In this document: positions 56,167 through 64,000 of the stretch, piece after piece
Layout of the letters: every line of letters starts with the position of its first letter
Position numbering within the stretch: the stretch's first letter is position 1
NCBI RefSeq assembly: GCF_014197445.1
Contig: NZ_JACIFO010000005.1
Coordinates: forward strand, 1 to 64,000
Direction of reading: 5' to 3'
Length of the DNA: 64,000 nucleotides
DNA from: Mesonia hippocampi
GTDB taxonomy: Bacteria > Bacteroidota > Bacteroidia > Flavobacteriales > Flavobacteriaceae
Made by a program: the position numbers and the translations under genes
Notes under the pieces: model-generated
The model's input: only the letters and a program-made list of their open reading frames with translations
The model's database searches: none
What the model was told of the DNA's origin: nothing

Positions 56167-56174
56167 TAGCTTTG
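56167..56174 (+). promoter_or_regulatory. possible -7 box divergent to satD
   Basis: TAGCTTTG faces right. The only reading frame it could serve is a 16-codon one at 56202-56252 (MDTDIRAKNLNRFSFL), which I do not regard as a gene. The box may be chance. Confidence 0.25.
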
Positions 56175-56257
56175 CACTAAAAAATTAAATTCAACTAGAT
56201 AATGGATACCGATATAAGAGCTAAAAACCTCAATCGGTTTTCCTTTTTATAGCCGAG

Positions 56258-56836
56258 TTATTTTATCTTCTCTCCCAAAACGGCTATTTTTTCTAACCAT
56301 TTTTTCCTAAAACTAGCACCTGAATTCTTAATCGTGGCAATATAAGTTACCTTAACTGGGTTTACTCCACAAAATTGTAATGTTCCTTTTTTTAATTGAT
56401 TTATGGCTGGATTTTTCATTACTAAAAAATTGTACCATTTTGGCGTATCGGCAGTAATAATTATATGTGCCGTTTTTCCTTTTAATAGTTTTTTAGGGAA
56501 AGGTTTGCCTTCGATTGGCTGATAGGTTATTCCTGGAAGAAATACCCGATCGATAAATCCTTTCATCAATGCAGGAAAACTATACCACCATAACGGAAAG
56601 ACCCAAACAATATGGTCTGCTTTTTTTATTTTATCAATTGCATCAATTAAATCGGGCTCTAATTCCATTCTTTTTCGGTAGCCAAATTTTAAATTAGGGT
56701 CAAACTTTAATTCGGAAATATTAATTTGACTAAGTATAGCGCCTGTTTTATTTGCGCCCTTTACATAAGCTTCAGCTAAAGCATAATTAAAACTTTCTTT
56801 ATCTGGATGTCCGTTAATTACAAGTACTTGTTTCAT
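56258..56836 (-). CDS. NAD(P)H-dependent quinone reductase (flavodoxin fold)
   Basis: A 192-residue flavoprotein of the NQO1/KefF/MdaB type: ...INGHPDKESFNYALAEAY binds FMN/FAD phosphate, HIVWVFPLWWYSFPALMKGFIDRV forms the flavin-isoalloxazine site, and GKPFPKKLLKGKTAHIIITAD follows. It reduces quinones or similar electrophiles by two electrons. The Crp/Fnr-like gene ends 60 bp upstream on the same strand and could regulate it, by position. Confidence 0.85.
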   Translation of the reverse strand: MKQVLVINGHPDKESFNYALAEAYVKGANKTGAILSQINISELKFDPNLKFGYRKRMELEPDLIDAIDKIKKADHIVWVFPLWWYSFPALMKGFIDRVFLPGITYQPIEGKPFPKKLLKGKTAHIIITADTPKWYNFLVMKNPAINQLKKGTLQFCGVNPVKVTYIATIKNSGASFRKKWLEKIAVLGEKIK

Positions 56837-56896
56837 ATAGAATTTATATTTTCTACAAAGTACCAGACAATTAAACTTTAAAAAAAGGACATTTGT

Positions 56897-57460
56897 CTAA
56901 TTTGAAATTAATTTTCTTATTCGGCTTAAATGCCTTTGTGTAATGCCTAAGTACGAAGAGAGGTAATGAAGCGGAATTAATTGCAAATATTCGGGATGGT
57001 TTGTAAGCAGGTCTCGGTATCTTTTTTCGGCGGTTTCTTTTTGTAGCAATAAGATTCTTTTTTCCATTTTAATATATTCTTGCTCGGCAATATGTTTAAA
57101 AAACCGAAGCCAATTGGTGCTTGATTGCTCTAGTTCTAAAATTTGCTCTCTTGATATCGTTAACAGCTCTACATCTGTTAAAGCTTGAATATTTTCGACG
57201 GTTTTTTGCGCAGATAAAAATGAAGAATAAGCGGTAACAAACGCATTTGAAAAAGTAAAACAATAGGTTACCTCTTCTCCTAATGATGAGTAGTAAAAAG
57301 ACCTGAATAATCCTGAAGTTACAAAGCCTACTTCTTTACAAACTTGACCTTCTTGAATAAAAAAATCTTCTTTTCTAATTTTCTTACGCGTGACTTTTTT
57401 CTCAAATAAATCGATTTCTGCTTCGCTTAGTATATGAAAGGTTTCTAAATAATTTCTCAT
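56897..57460 (-). CDS. Crp/Fnr family transcriptional regulator
   Basis: A 187-residue regulator with a cyclic-nucleotide-binding-like sensor (about 20-110, FFIQEGQVCKEVGFVTSGLFRSFYYSS) and a short C-terminal HTH (about 163-187, LHYLSSYLGITQRHLSRIRKLISN). The sensor lacks cysteines, so it is not an iron-sulfur Fnr; the ligand is not known. Such single-domain-HTH Crp proteins are abundant in flavobacteria and often act on a neighbouring gene, here probably the quinone reductase. Confidence 0.85.
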   Translation of the reverse strand: MRNYLETFHILSEAEIDLFEKKVTRKKIRKEDFFIQEGQVCKEVGFVTSGLFRSFYYSSLGEEVTYCFTFSNAFVTAYSSFLSAQKTVENIQALTDVELLTISREQILELEQSSTNWLRFFKHIAEQEYIKMEKRILLLQKETAEKRYRDLLTNHPEYLQLIPLHYLSSYLGITQRHLSRIRKLISN

Positions 57461-57560
57461 TTTTTTACGCTACTAACCTATTTAGGTGTTTATTATGCTT
57501 ATTAATTTTATACATCTCAAGCAAAAATAAATTCGTTATTAAGTATTGCTAAACACACTT

Positions 57561-58211
57561 TTATTTTCTTTTTAAATCTGTTATTAATAATGAATTTTCT
57601 TTTTTCAGTTTATCCAGTAATTTTTTAGTTTCGGTTGTTGTAGGATTAAGCTTTAGTTGTTCAAATTCTTCTGTAGTGATTCCAACAATTTGTAAAAACT
57701 GAAGTTCTCCATTTGGGGTTTTTATCTTTCCCATTTCTGGGTCTTCTATAAACGCAATAGCTGTAATTGCTGTTTCGGTATTTATCCTAATTGGTCCATT
57801 TGCTGGGATAAAATGATATTCTTCAAACCATTTTTTACTATTAAAAACATATTTTGCAAGGTTTTGCATTAATGAAATTACCCATGTAGGCTCATTGTTA
57901 TCCTCGGTAAAAGGAGCTAATCTAAACGTAAATTCAAATCCCCAACCACTAAAATCTGCATCACAGTTTTCTAAATCGTAGTATAGATTAGACATCCCGT
58001 AGGATATAAAATGAAAATGCTCTTGTTGATTTTTACTTTTGTATATACTTACACCATCTAGAGGCTCCTCCCCTCCTAAAATGTATTTAAGAGTGGGTCC
58101 ATAGTGTTTTGGTTCTTGATTTGGATACCATTTATCTGTTAATTTATCTATGCTTAGCCAGCCTACAGCTTCATCCTCATCAAATTTACTTTTATAGTCT
58201 TCTTTATTCAT
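57561..58211 (-). CDS. suppressor of fused (SUFU) domain protein
   Basis: A 216-residue protein matching the bacterial SUFU domain: WYPNQEPKHYGP at the start, GGEEPLDGVSIYKSKNQQEHFHFISYGMS, GWGFEFTFRL and WVISLMQNLAKYV, followed by LQIVGITTEE near 165. Bacterial SUFU proteins are often immunity proteins of polymorphic toxin systems, but no toxin gene adjoins this one, so an orphan immunity or other role remains open. It has 100 bp of AT-rich DNA on its downstream side. Confidence 0.8.
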   Translation of the reverse strand: MNKEDYKSKFDEDEAVGWLSIDKLTDKWYPNQEPKHYGPTLKYILGGEEPLDGVSIYKSKNQQEHFHFISYGMSNLYYDLENCDADFSGWGFEFTFRLAPFTEDNNEPTWVISLMQNLAKYVFNSKKWFEEYHFIPANGPIRINTETAITAIAFIEDPEMGKIKTPNGELQFLQIVGITTEEFEQLKLNPTTTETKKLLDKLKKENSLLITDLKRK

Positions 58212-58296
58212 TTTTATTGTTTGCTATAAATGTATTAAAAGAACTTAAGTTAGAATTCCCTAATGAACAATTTTCTATCAGTAAATCCTCCCCTTA

Positions 58297-58794
58297 TTAA
58301 CACGCTTTGCTCTTTTGGGTATATTTATCTATAAGTTTCACTATATTTTCTAAGCCTTGCGCTTGGGCATGTGCTCTTGGAGTTAATCCGTGATTATCTT
58401 TTACTTCTGTATCTATTCCTGCTGCTAAAAGAATTTGTGCTATTTCTTCATTATTAAACAAAGCGCAATAAGCCAATGCATTAGCATTATTATGGTTTAC
58501 TATATGTAGGTTAGCTCCTGCATCAATTAACATTTTTGCTATTGTATTGTGCCGCTTAAAGCAAACCCCCATTAAAGCAGTATTTCCTGCCATATCTTGC
58601 ACATCAAGTGCTGCTTTTTGCGCTATAAGAAATGATGATATTGCTACCTCCCCATAATAAGTTGCCAATAATAAAGGGGTAGAACCTCGAGCGTCTTTTA
58701 GGTTTAAAAGGTTGGGCTGTTTTTCTAGTATTGTTTTTACTATAGGAAGCTCTCCCGAACGAATAGCATTAAATAGTTGTGTTTGTTTTTCCAT
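58297..58794 (-). CDS. ankyrin repeat protein next to catalase
   Basis: A 165-residue soluble protein made of about four ankyrin repeats (roughly 8-37, 38-70, 71-103, 104-136, with the GSTPLLLATYYGE, GNTALMGVCFKRH, and NANALAYCALFN helices) and a short Cys-ending tail (SKAC). It has no signal peptide. A like pair, ankB beside catalase katB, is known in Pseudomonas, where the ankyrin protein supports catalase activity. It follows the catalase gene by 61 bp on the same strand, so it is likely co-expressed. Confidence 0.85.
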   Translation of the reverse strand: MEKQTQLFNAIRSGELPIVKTILEKQPNLLNLKDARGSTPLLLATYYGEVAISSFLIAQKAALDVQDMAGNTALMGVCFKRHNTIAKMLIDAGANLHIVNHNNANALAYCALFNNEEIAQILLAAGIDTEVKDNHGLTPRAHAQAQGLENIVKLIDKYTQKSKAC

Positions 58795-58855
58795 ATAAAA
58801 AAGATAAGAGGTTATTAACGGTATGTAATAACCTCTTTTTATTTAATTCATAAAA

Positions 58856-60367
58856 TTATAGGTTTGGATTTTCTTTAGTAAAATCCATAGGTTTTTCTGA
58901 TGTTGCTTCAGAATTCTTTTTAATCATAGTATAGGCTTCCTCTACGCCTTTTCCGTAATTTTCATCAGCTTTATAAAAATGTTGCAGCTGCAACTTTACA
59001 ATATGTTCCGACACACCTTGTAAAGCACCTCCTATTGTTTGATGCAGACGTTTCTTCTCATCTTCTTCTAGAATTCTATACAAATCGCCCGGTTGTTTAA
59101 AATCATCATAAGCTTGGTCATTCCCATACCTATCGGCATCTCCGCTTATTTTTAATGGTGGTTCTTGTACAGAAGGGTCGGCTACAGGACCTCCTTTTGT
59201 ATTGGGTTCGTAATAAGCATCTGGGTTTTCATTAAAATTCTCAAAGAAACGCATAGATCCGTCTTTATGGTAATTGTTTACTTCTACCACGCTTTTGTTT
59301 GCGGGCAACATTTCGTAATGTGTCCCTAAACGATAGCGGTGTGCATCGGCATAAGAAAATATTCTTGCTTGCAACATTTTATCTGGAGAGAAACCTATAC
59401 CTGGCACCACATTAGATGGCGAATATGCTGCATTCTCTATATATTGGAAATAGTTACTAGGGTTTTCATTAAGTTCTAGAATTCCTACTTCATGAAGCGG
59501 ATAATCTGCATGTGGCCACACTTTAGTTAAATCGAATGGGTTGTATGCTGTTTTTTCGGCATCTTTTTCTGGCATGATTTGCACCATCAATTTCCATTTC
59601 GGGAACTCGCCTTTTTCTATAGCATAAAATAGCGATTCATGAAAACTTTCTCTTGTTTTCCCAATTACTTCTGCTGCCTGAGCGTTGGTATAAAAACGAT
59701 GCCCTTGCATGGTTTTAAAATGAAATTTAACCCAGAAACGTTCGCCGTTTTTATTCCAAAAACTATAAGTATGCGAGCCATAACCGTTCATGTATTGTGG
59801 TCCTACAGGAATTCCTCTATCACTCATTAGTGTGGTAACTTGGTGTAAACTTTCTGGATGCTGACTCCAAAAATCCCACATGGCTTCTGCCGAACGTAAA
59901 TTGGTACGTGGGTGACGCTTTTGTGTATGAATAAAATCTGGAAACTTATAGGCATCTCGCACAAAAAACACCGGGGTATTGTTTCCTGCTACATCCCAAT
60001 TGCCTTGTTGTGTATAAAACTTAACCGAAAAGCCTCGTACATCACGTTCTGCATCGGCCGCTCCTTTTTCTCCTGCCACAGTAGAAAAACGCGTTAATAC
60101 CTTGGTTTCTTTTCCTATTTTAGAAAAAACATCGGCACAGGTATATTTGGTAATATCCTGAGTTACGGTAAATTTACCAAAGGCTCCTGTTCCTTTAGCG
60201 TGTACGGTACGTTCTGGTATACGCTCTCGGTTTTGGTGAGCTAGTTTTTCTATTAATTGATAATCTTGCATTAAAACAGGACCACGTTTCCCTGCTGTTA
60301 ATGAATTTTCGTTGCTGGGCATTGGAGTACCCGCAGAAGTCGTAAGTGTTTTTTTAGTAGCCATCAT
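58856..60367 (-). CDS. katA: catalase (clade 3 heme catalase)
   Basis: A 503-residue small-subunit catalase that splits hydrogen peroxide. Active-site H56 ([12 protein letters not shown]), N129/N130 ([11 protein letters not shown]) and the heme-ligand Y339 ([14 protein letters not shown]) are present; length fits clade 3 NADPH-binding catalases. Two adjacent ATGs could start it (60367 or 60364). The -7 box TAACTTTG lies 19 bases ahead, and a long dyad at 60443-60467 may bind a peroxide sensor. The ankyrin gene follows. Confidence 0.96.
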   Translation of the reverse strand: MMATKKTLTTSAGTPMPSNENSLTAGKRGPVLMQDYQLIEKLAHQNRERIPERTVHAKGTGAFGKFTVTQDITKYTCADVFSKIGKETKVLTRFSTVAGEKGAADAERDVRGFSVKFYTQQGNWDVAGNNTPVFFVRDAYKFPDFIHTQKRHPRTNLRSAEAMWDFWSQHPESLHQVTTLMSDRGIPVGPQYMNGYGSHTYSFWNKNGERFWVKFHFKTMQGHRFYTNAQAAEVIGKTRESFHESLFYAIEKGEFPKWKLMVQIMPEKDAEKTAYNPFDLTKVWPHADYPLHEVGILELNENPSNYFQYIENAAYSPSNVVPGIGFSPDKMLQARIFSYADAHRYRLGTHYEMLPANKSVVEVNNYHKDGSMRFFENFNENPDAYYEPNTKGGPVADPSVQEPPLKISGDADRYGNDQAYDDFKQPGDLYRILEEDEKKRLHQTIGGALQGVSEHIVKLQLQHFYKADENYGKGVEEAYTMIKKNSEATSEKPMDFTKENPNL

Positions 60368-60386
60368 ATTAGGTTTTTGTGTTTCC

Positions 60387-60394
60387 CAAAGTTA
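60387..60394 (-). promoter_or_regulatory. -7 box of the catalase gene
   Basis: TAACTTTG on the minus strand, 19 bases before the ATG; a TTG lies 14 bases further out, nearer than usual. Confidence 0.4.
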
Positions 60395-60442
60395 ACTGGA
60401 AATAAACACAAAAACCATAAATGATATTAATTAAAAACAATA

Positions 60443-60467
60443 TTAGAATAAATTATATTTATTCTAA
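60443..60467. promoter_or_regulatory. 25-bp dyad upstream of catalase
   Basis: TTAGAATAAAT-TAT-ATTTATTCTAA has 11-bp perfect arms. It lies 50 bases beyond the catalase -7 box and 13 bases from the pyrF stop. The half sites TTAGAAT/ATTCTAA resemble Fur/PerR-type sites, though the spacing is longer. It could also be a weak terminator for pyrF. Confidence 0.45.
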
Positions 60468-60480
60468 ATTCAAAAAGGGA

Positions 60481-61308
60481 TTAAATAAATTTATGTTCTG
60501 TTAGAATTTTTTGCATCTCTAGTTGCAATTCTCTGGCTTTATCGGCGGCAGCAAAGGCAAAATTGGTATCGGTAGCGGCATAAATTATTCCGCGTGCAGA
60601 ATTAACAAGCAAACCTACCTTAGTATTCATCCCATATTTACAAACCTCCGCTAAACTTCCTCCTTGAGCACCAACTCCTGGTACTAGCAGAAAACTATCG
60701 GGTACAATACTTCTTACTTCTTTAAAATAAGCAGCTTTAGTTGCTCCTACAACATACATTAATTGTGCTGAATTTTCCCAAGTTAACGAAGTTTTTAGTA
60801 CTTGTTTATACAATTCTTCGTTTTTTATTAATTGGGTTTGAAAATCGAAAGCACCTTGATTTGAGGTTAAAGCCAACATGATGGTAAACTTATCTTGAAA
60901 AGCTAAAAAAGGTTCTACAGAGTCTTTTCCCATATATGGAGCTACGGTAACAGAATCGAAAGCTAAATCTTCAAAAAACGCTTTTGCGTATCGGCTAGAG
61001 GTATTGCCTATATCTCCGCGTTTAGCATCGGCAATTGTAAAAATCTCTGGATAATTGGTATTAAGATAATTGATGGTTTTTTCTAAAGCCTGCCATCCTT
61101 TTAATCCGTAAGCTTCATAAAATGCTGTATTGGGTTTATATGCTACTGCTAAATGATGTGTTGCATCGATAATGGCTTTATTAAACTCGAAGATGGGGTC
61201 TTCTTTAGCTAATAAAAATGCTGGAATTTTATCTAAATCTGTATCTAAACCTATGCATAAAAAAGATTTCTTTTTTAGAATTTGCTGGATAAGTTGTGTT
61301 GTGTTCAT
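60481..61308 (-). CDS. pyrF: orotidine-5'-phosphate decarboxylase
   Basis: A 275-residue type 2 OMP decarboxylase, which makes UMP in the last step of pyrimidine synthesis. Seen: [13 protein letters not shown], the catalytic [20 protein letters not shown], and [11 protein letters not shown]. The length fits the longer Bacteroidota/mycobacterial form. It is separated from prfA by a terminator. Confidence 0.94.
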   Translation of the reverse strand: MNTTQLIQQILKKKSFLCIGLDTDLDKIPAFLLAKEDPIFEFNKAIIDATHHLAVAYKPNTAFYEAYGLKGWQALEKTINYLNTNYPEIFTIADAKRGDIGNTSSRYAKAFFEDLAFDSVTVAPYMGKDSVEPFLAFQDKFTIMLALTSNQGAFDFQTQLIKNEELYKQVLKTSLTWENSAQLMYVVGATKAAYFKEVRSIVPDSFLLVPGVGAQGGSLAEVCKYGMNTKVGLLVNSARGIIYAATDTNFAFAAADKARELQLEMQKILTEHKFI

Positions 61309-61322
61309 ATAGGTTATGTTAT

Positions 61323-61347
61323 AAAAAAACCCGTAAAAACGGGTTTT
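61323..61347 (-). terminator. terminator after prfA
   Basis: AAAACCCGT (61326-61334) pairs with ACGGGTTTT (61339-61347) around AAAA, with a T7 run on the minus strand (A run 61323-61329). It ends the prfA transcript before pyrF. Confidence 0.85.
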
Positions 61348-61352
61348 AGATT

Positions 61353-62429
61353 TTATAAAGCATCGGAAGCTTCTTTTAGTTTTTCGGTATTAGCAACCAA
61401 CTGTAATTCGTCTATAATTTTTTGGATATCGCCATTCATAATGTTTGGCAAATCGTATAAGGTTAAGTTTATACGGTGGTCGGTTACCCTTCCTTGTGGA
61501 TAGTTGTAGGTTCTAATTTTAGCACTTCGGTCTCCACTGGTTACCATCGATCCGCGTTTAGCAGCATCTTCGGCCTGTTTTTTTGCCAATTCTAAATCGT
61601 ATAAACGCGAACGTAGTACTTTAAAGGCTTTCTCTTTATTTTTATGCTGTGATTTTTGATCTTGGCATTGGGCTACTAATCCTGTTGGCTCGTGCGTTAA
61701 ACGAACGGCAGAATAGGTAGTGTTTACCGACTGCCCTCCTGGTCCTGAAGAACAGAAATAATCTATTCTAACATCTTTTGGATCTATTTGGATATCAAAT
61801 TCTTCGGCTTCTGGAAACACCATCACGGTAGCGGCACTGGTATGTACTCTACCTTGTGTTTCTGTTTGTGGTACACGTTGTACACGGTGTACTCCGGCCT
61901 CGTATTTTAGGGTTCCGTAAACATCTTCTCCACTAACTTCAAACTGAATTTCTTTAAAACCTCCGTTTGTTCCTTCAGAAAAATCTACGGTGCTTACATT
62001 CCAGCCTTTGCTGTCACAATAACGGGTAAGCATTTTATAGATGTCTCCTGCAAAAATACTTGCCTCATCTCCTCCTGTTCCTGCTCGTACTTCTACCACT
62101 GCATTTTTAGCATCTTCTGGGTCTTTAGGCACAAGCATCATTCTTATTTTCTCTTCTAGCTTTGGAAGTTCTGCTTTTGCTTCTTCCAACTGCATTTTTG
62201 CCATTTCAACCATTTCATTATCGCTTCCGTCAGCGATAATTTCTTCGGCCTCAGCTATATTTTGTGTTAATTCTATATAGCTAGCACGCTCTTCCATGAG
62301 TGCTTTTAAATCTTTATATTCTTTTGTAAGTTCTACATAACGTTTTTGGTCGGCTATTACTTCTGGCTGAATAATTAGATCGTTTACTTCGTCAAAACGT
62401 TGCTTAACTATATTTAATTTATCTATCAT
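61353..62429 (-). CDS. prfA: peptide chain release factor 1
   Basis: A 358-residue RF1 that ends translation at UAA and UAG. The catalytic GGQ is at 231-233 ([11 protein letters not shown]), and the stop-codon reading tripeptide corresponds to P187-Q188-T189 in [14 protein letters not shown], which is the RF1 PxT rather than the RF2 SPF. Length is as expected. A -7 box TAAATTTG is 21 bases ahead of the ATG. Confidence 0.96.
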   Translation of the reverse strand: MIDKLNIVKQRFDEVNDLIIQPEVIADQKRYVELTKEYKDLKALMEERASYIELTQNIAEAEEIIADGSDNEMVEMAKMQLEEAKAELPKLEEKIRMMLVPKDPEDAKNAVVEVRAGTGGDEASIFAGDIYKMLTRYCDSKGWNVSTVDFSEGTNGGFKEIQFEVSGEDVYGTLKYEAGVHRVQRVPQTETQGRVHTSAATVMVFPEAEEFDIQIDPKDVRIDYFCSSGPGGQSVNTTYSAVRLTHEPTGLVAQCQDQKSQHKNKEKAFKVLRSRLYDLELAKKQAEDAAKRGSMVTSGDRSAKIRTYNYPQGRVTDHRINLTLYDLPNIMNGDIQKIIDELQLVANTEKLKEASDAL

Positions 62430-62450
62430 AAGTTATGGTATCGTAAGTTG

Positions 62451-62458
62451 CAAATTTA
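62451..62458 (-). promoter_or_regulatory. -7 box of prfA
   Basis: TAAATTTG (TAnnTTTG) on the minus strand, 21 bases before the prfA ATG; no -33 was recognised. Confidence 0.4.
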
Positions 62459-62490
62459 CGATATTTTTATTTTTTTTTGAATGTTCTGTT

Positions 62491-62898
62491 CTACTGCTTG
62501 TAAGAAAAGTGAATATCTTTTTCTATTGCTGGGTGTAAACTTTGTAATACAGGACATGTTTGTGCCGTGTTTTCTAAAATTTTTCGGACTTTCTCGTCAT
62601 AGGTTTTAGGAAACAGAATAGATACTTTTATTTTTACTATTCGCCGTGGGTTGGCAGCCATTATTTTGGTTACTTCGGCGGTGGCTCCTGTAATATCTGT
62701 TTCTAGTGCGTTGGCTTTTATTCCCATTACCGTAAGCATGCAAGCGGCTAAACCATTAGCAACGGTATCGGTGGGAGAGAAAGCTTCTCCTTTGCCATGG
62801 TTATCTGTAGGGGCATCGGTTATAAAGCTATTTCCGCTTTGTATATGGGTACTTTTTACCCGCAAATCCCCTTGATATTCTAACTTAGAAGTTGGCAT
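62491..62898 (-). CDS. OsmC family protein
   Basis: A 135-residue OsmC-fold protein with the reactive cysteines C53 (LAACMLTVMGI) and C115 (AQTCPVLQSL). It belongs to the YhfA-like branch, different from the OsmC at 9175-9567. Its start codon overlaps the stop of the upstream binding-protein gene by 1 bp, so they are co-transcribed. A hydroperoxide-reducing role is inferred from the cysteine pair. Confidence 0.88.
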   Translation of the reverse strand: MPTSKLEYQGDLRVKSTHIQSGNSFITDAPTDNHGKGEAFSPTDTVANGLAACMLTVMGIKANALETDITGATAEVTKIMAANPRRIVKIKVSILFPKTYDEKVRKILENTAQTCPVLQSLHPAIEKDIHFSYKQ

Positions 62899-64000
62899 TA
62901 TTCTATTTCTTTTAAGGTTAGGTCTTCCTGATATTCTATTAAATAAACTGCTTGGTTTGAAAAACCTCCGCTAGAATTCTGTGTGTAATCAAATTTATTT
63001 TCGATATAGCGTGTAACCCCAGTAAGCTCTAACGAATCGTATAAATTACCTTTTGCAGCTAAACGCAAAATAATATCAAAAGTAATATCAAACCCTCTAA
63101 TGGCGAATTTTGTAGGGGTTATTTCGTATTTTTCTTTATACGTTTTTGTAAAATTATTAGGTATAGTTTCTGCTACGCCGGCTATTGTTGTATAGGTAAA
63201 CTTTAAGTTGCTTAAATACTCGTTAGAAACTTCGTCTTCAAACGGGTTGGATTTCTCTGAAGTAAGTAAACGAATTTTATAGTTTTTATTTCTATTTGCT
63301 AATGTGTTTAAGTAAGATACGCCATTACTTACTACTGCCATTTCATCTGCTTCTAAAATAACCCAATTCTCTTGTGTGGTACTTAAGTGTTTTTGAATAT
63401 CTGATAATTGATAATATTCTTTTTTAGCTCTAGTTACTACTTTTGCATAAGGAAATACTTGTTGGTAAGTATCTTTTAGTGCTACTTTTTTGCTATCGGT
63501 AAAAATAATGATGTTTTTACCTTCTTTATTTCTATCGATATATTGAATTAATTTCTGTGTAAGTTTTTGCTGAGAAGGACGTGTTTGAAATACGTTTCCG
63601 CCTGGTATATATGCATCGGTTAATGGTGATACCACAGGAATACCTTCTGCTGAAAGCTCTGTAACTACTTCGTTAATATTATCTTTTAACAACGGACCTA
63701 TTATTGTTTTGTATTGACTAAAGTCTGTAGATTTTAATAGATTTCTTACCGCAGTTTTGCTTTGTTTGGTGTCATAAAAATCAACTTGAGTTGAGATTCC
63801 TAATTTTTGTAAAGAATCTAATGCCATTCGTACGCCACTATAAAAATCTAATGAGATTTGAGTAACCTTATTTCTTTTAAGTTGATCGCTTTTTGAGCCT
63901 CCTCTAAAATCATCTAAATTAAAAGGTAATAATACGGCAACTTTCTGTGCTTCTCTATACTTTAGGTAAGAAGCCATATCGACTACGCCTGAATTTTCTT
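62898..64000 (-). CDS. periplasmic substrate-binding-like protein, 5' end cut by window
   Basis: The frame is open to the window edge, so the true start lies outside. The visible ~367 residues form a type I periplasmic-binding fold: VAVLLPFNLDDFRGG..., YDTKQSKTAVRNLL, IIGPLLKDNINEVVTELS, PVVSPLTDAYIPGGNVFQTRPSQ, and ITPTKFAIRGFDITFDIILRLA. In flavobacteria such proteins usually have an N-terminal LysM domain that would lie to the right, so this may be a cell-wall-bound LysM protein rather than an ABC transporter component (inference). No transporter genes are seen beside it. Confidence 0.75.
   Translation of the reverse strand, partial: ENSGVVDMASYLKYREAQKVAVLLPFNLDDFRGGSKSDQLKRNKVTQISLDFYSGVRMALDSLQKLGISTQVDFYDTKQSKTAVRNLLKSTDFSQYKTIIGPLLKDNINEVVTELSAEGIPVVSPLTDAYIPGGNVFQTRPSQQKLTQKLIQYIDRNKEGKNIIIFTDSKKVALKDTYQQVFPYAKVVTRAKKEYYQLSDIQKHLSTTQENWVILEADEMAVVSNGVSYLNTLANRNKNYKIRLLTSEKSNPFEDEVSNEYLSNLKFTYTTIAGVAETIPNNFTKTYKEKYEITPTKFAIRGFDITFDIILRLAAKGNLYDSLELTGVTRYIENKFDYTQNSSGGFSNQAVYLIEYQEDLTLKEIE

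Noticed and set aside
56202-56252. 16-codon frame after a TAGCTTTG box opposite satD
   Set aside because: Too short, no recognisable sequence or ribosome signal; retained only as context for the divergent promoter note.
53956-58794. Considered as a genomic or defence island
   Set aside because: No integrase, transposase, attachment-site repeats, tRNA junction or known defence genes were seen; the genes look lineage-variable but nothing shows recent transfer.

Overview
The window is an AT-rich chromosomal segment from a member of the Bacteroidota, almost certainly a flavobacterium (Flavobacteriaceae). The evidence is: promoters of the TTG-N~20-TAnnTTTG type in front of many genes; the rpmB-rpmG-DUF4295-ftsY ribosomal/SRP cluster; a type IX secretion sorting domain; the bacillithiol-linked protein YtxJ; a HYC_CC_PP protein beside a long CusA; and a small SRP RNA of the flavobacterial form. 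Nearly all of it is ordinary housekeeping chromosome. No prophage, integrase, insertion sequence or CRISPR array was seen.

Layout. 1-266: promoter-like sequence pointing left out of the window, possibly the leader of an rRNA operon. 267-9174: porin, membrane MutS-like ATPase, YdjM-like hydrolase, PhnA protein, M20 peptidase, tRNA-Leu(UAG), acetyltransferase, then a ~500 bp gap without genes. 9175-18456: pirin-OsmC pair and a copper/silver efflux cluster (HYC_CC_PP protein, CusA, TolC, DUF3347 lipoprotein, CusB carrying a metal-binding domain and DUF3347). 18526-24910: PAP2 phosphatase, uridine kinase, FtsB-like protein, both methylmalonyl-CoA mutase subunits, a dienoyl-CoA-reductase-type SDR. 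24912-34265 (minus strand): ftsY, DUF4295, rpmG, rpmB, cinA, a degenerate Hpt protein, FAH-family hydrolase, exonuclease, E2 acyltransferase, HAD plus phosphoribosyltransferase, recR, DUF4294.

34358-44615: M42 peptidase, a T9SS cargo protein, two tandem paralogous lipoproteins sharing a 157 bp near-identical block, another lipoprotein, UMF1 transporter, ABC-F ATPase, cysteine-less thioredoxin-fold lipoprotein, transaldolase, SDR. 44683-44775: SRP RNA. 44865-53877: glutamine cyclotransferase, a large surface lipoprotein, DUF2059, glyA, fumarylacetoacetase, ytxJ, clpB. 53956-58794 is the most accessory-looking part: racemase, DUF3307-SatD pair with a two-dyad operator candidate, quinone reductase, Crp/Fnr regulator, SUFU-domain protein, ankyrin protein. 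58856-64000: catalase, pyrF, prfA, OsmC, and a substrate-binding protein cut by the right edge.

Five starts were moved inward from the longest reading frame because that frame begins at TTG or GTG and a downstream ATG fits the signal peptide, lipobox, family length or promoter better. One short gene (DUF4295, 50 aa) was read directly from the sequence. I found no convincing wholly new system. The best leads are the satD-DUF3307 operon with its dyad operator, the tandem lipoproteins with a G9 tract, the ABC-F protein with one doubly degenerate ATP site, the Hpt-like protein lacking its phospho-accepting histidine, and long perfect palindromes acting as bidirectional terminators.
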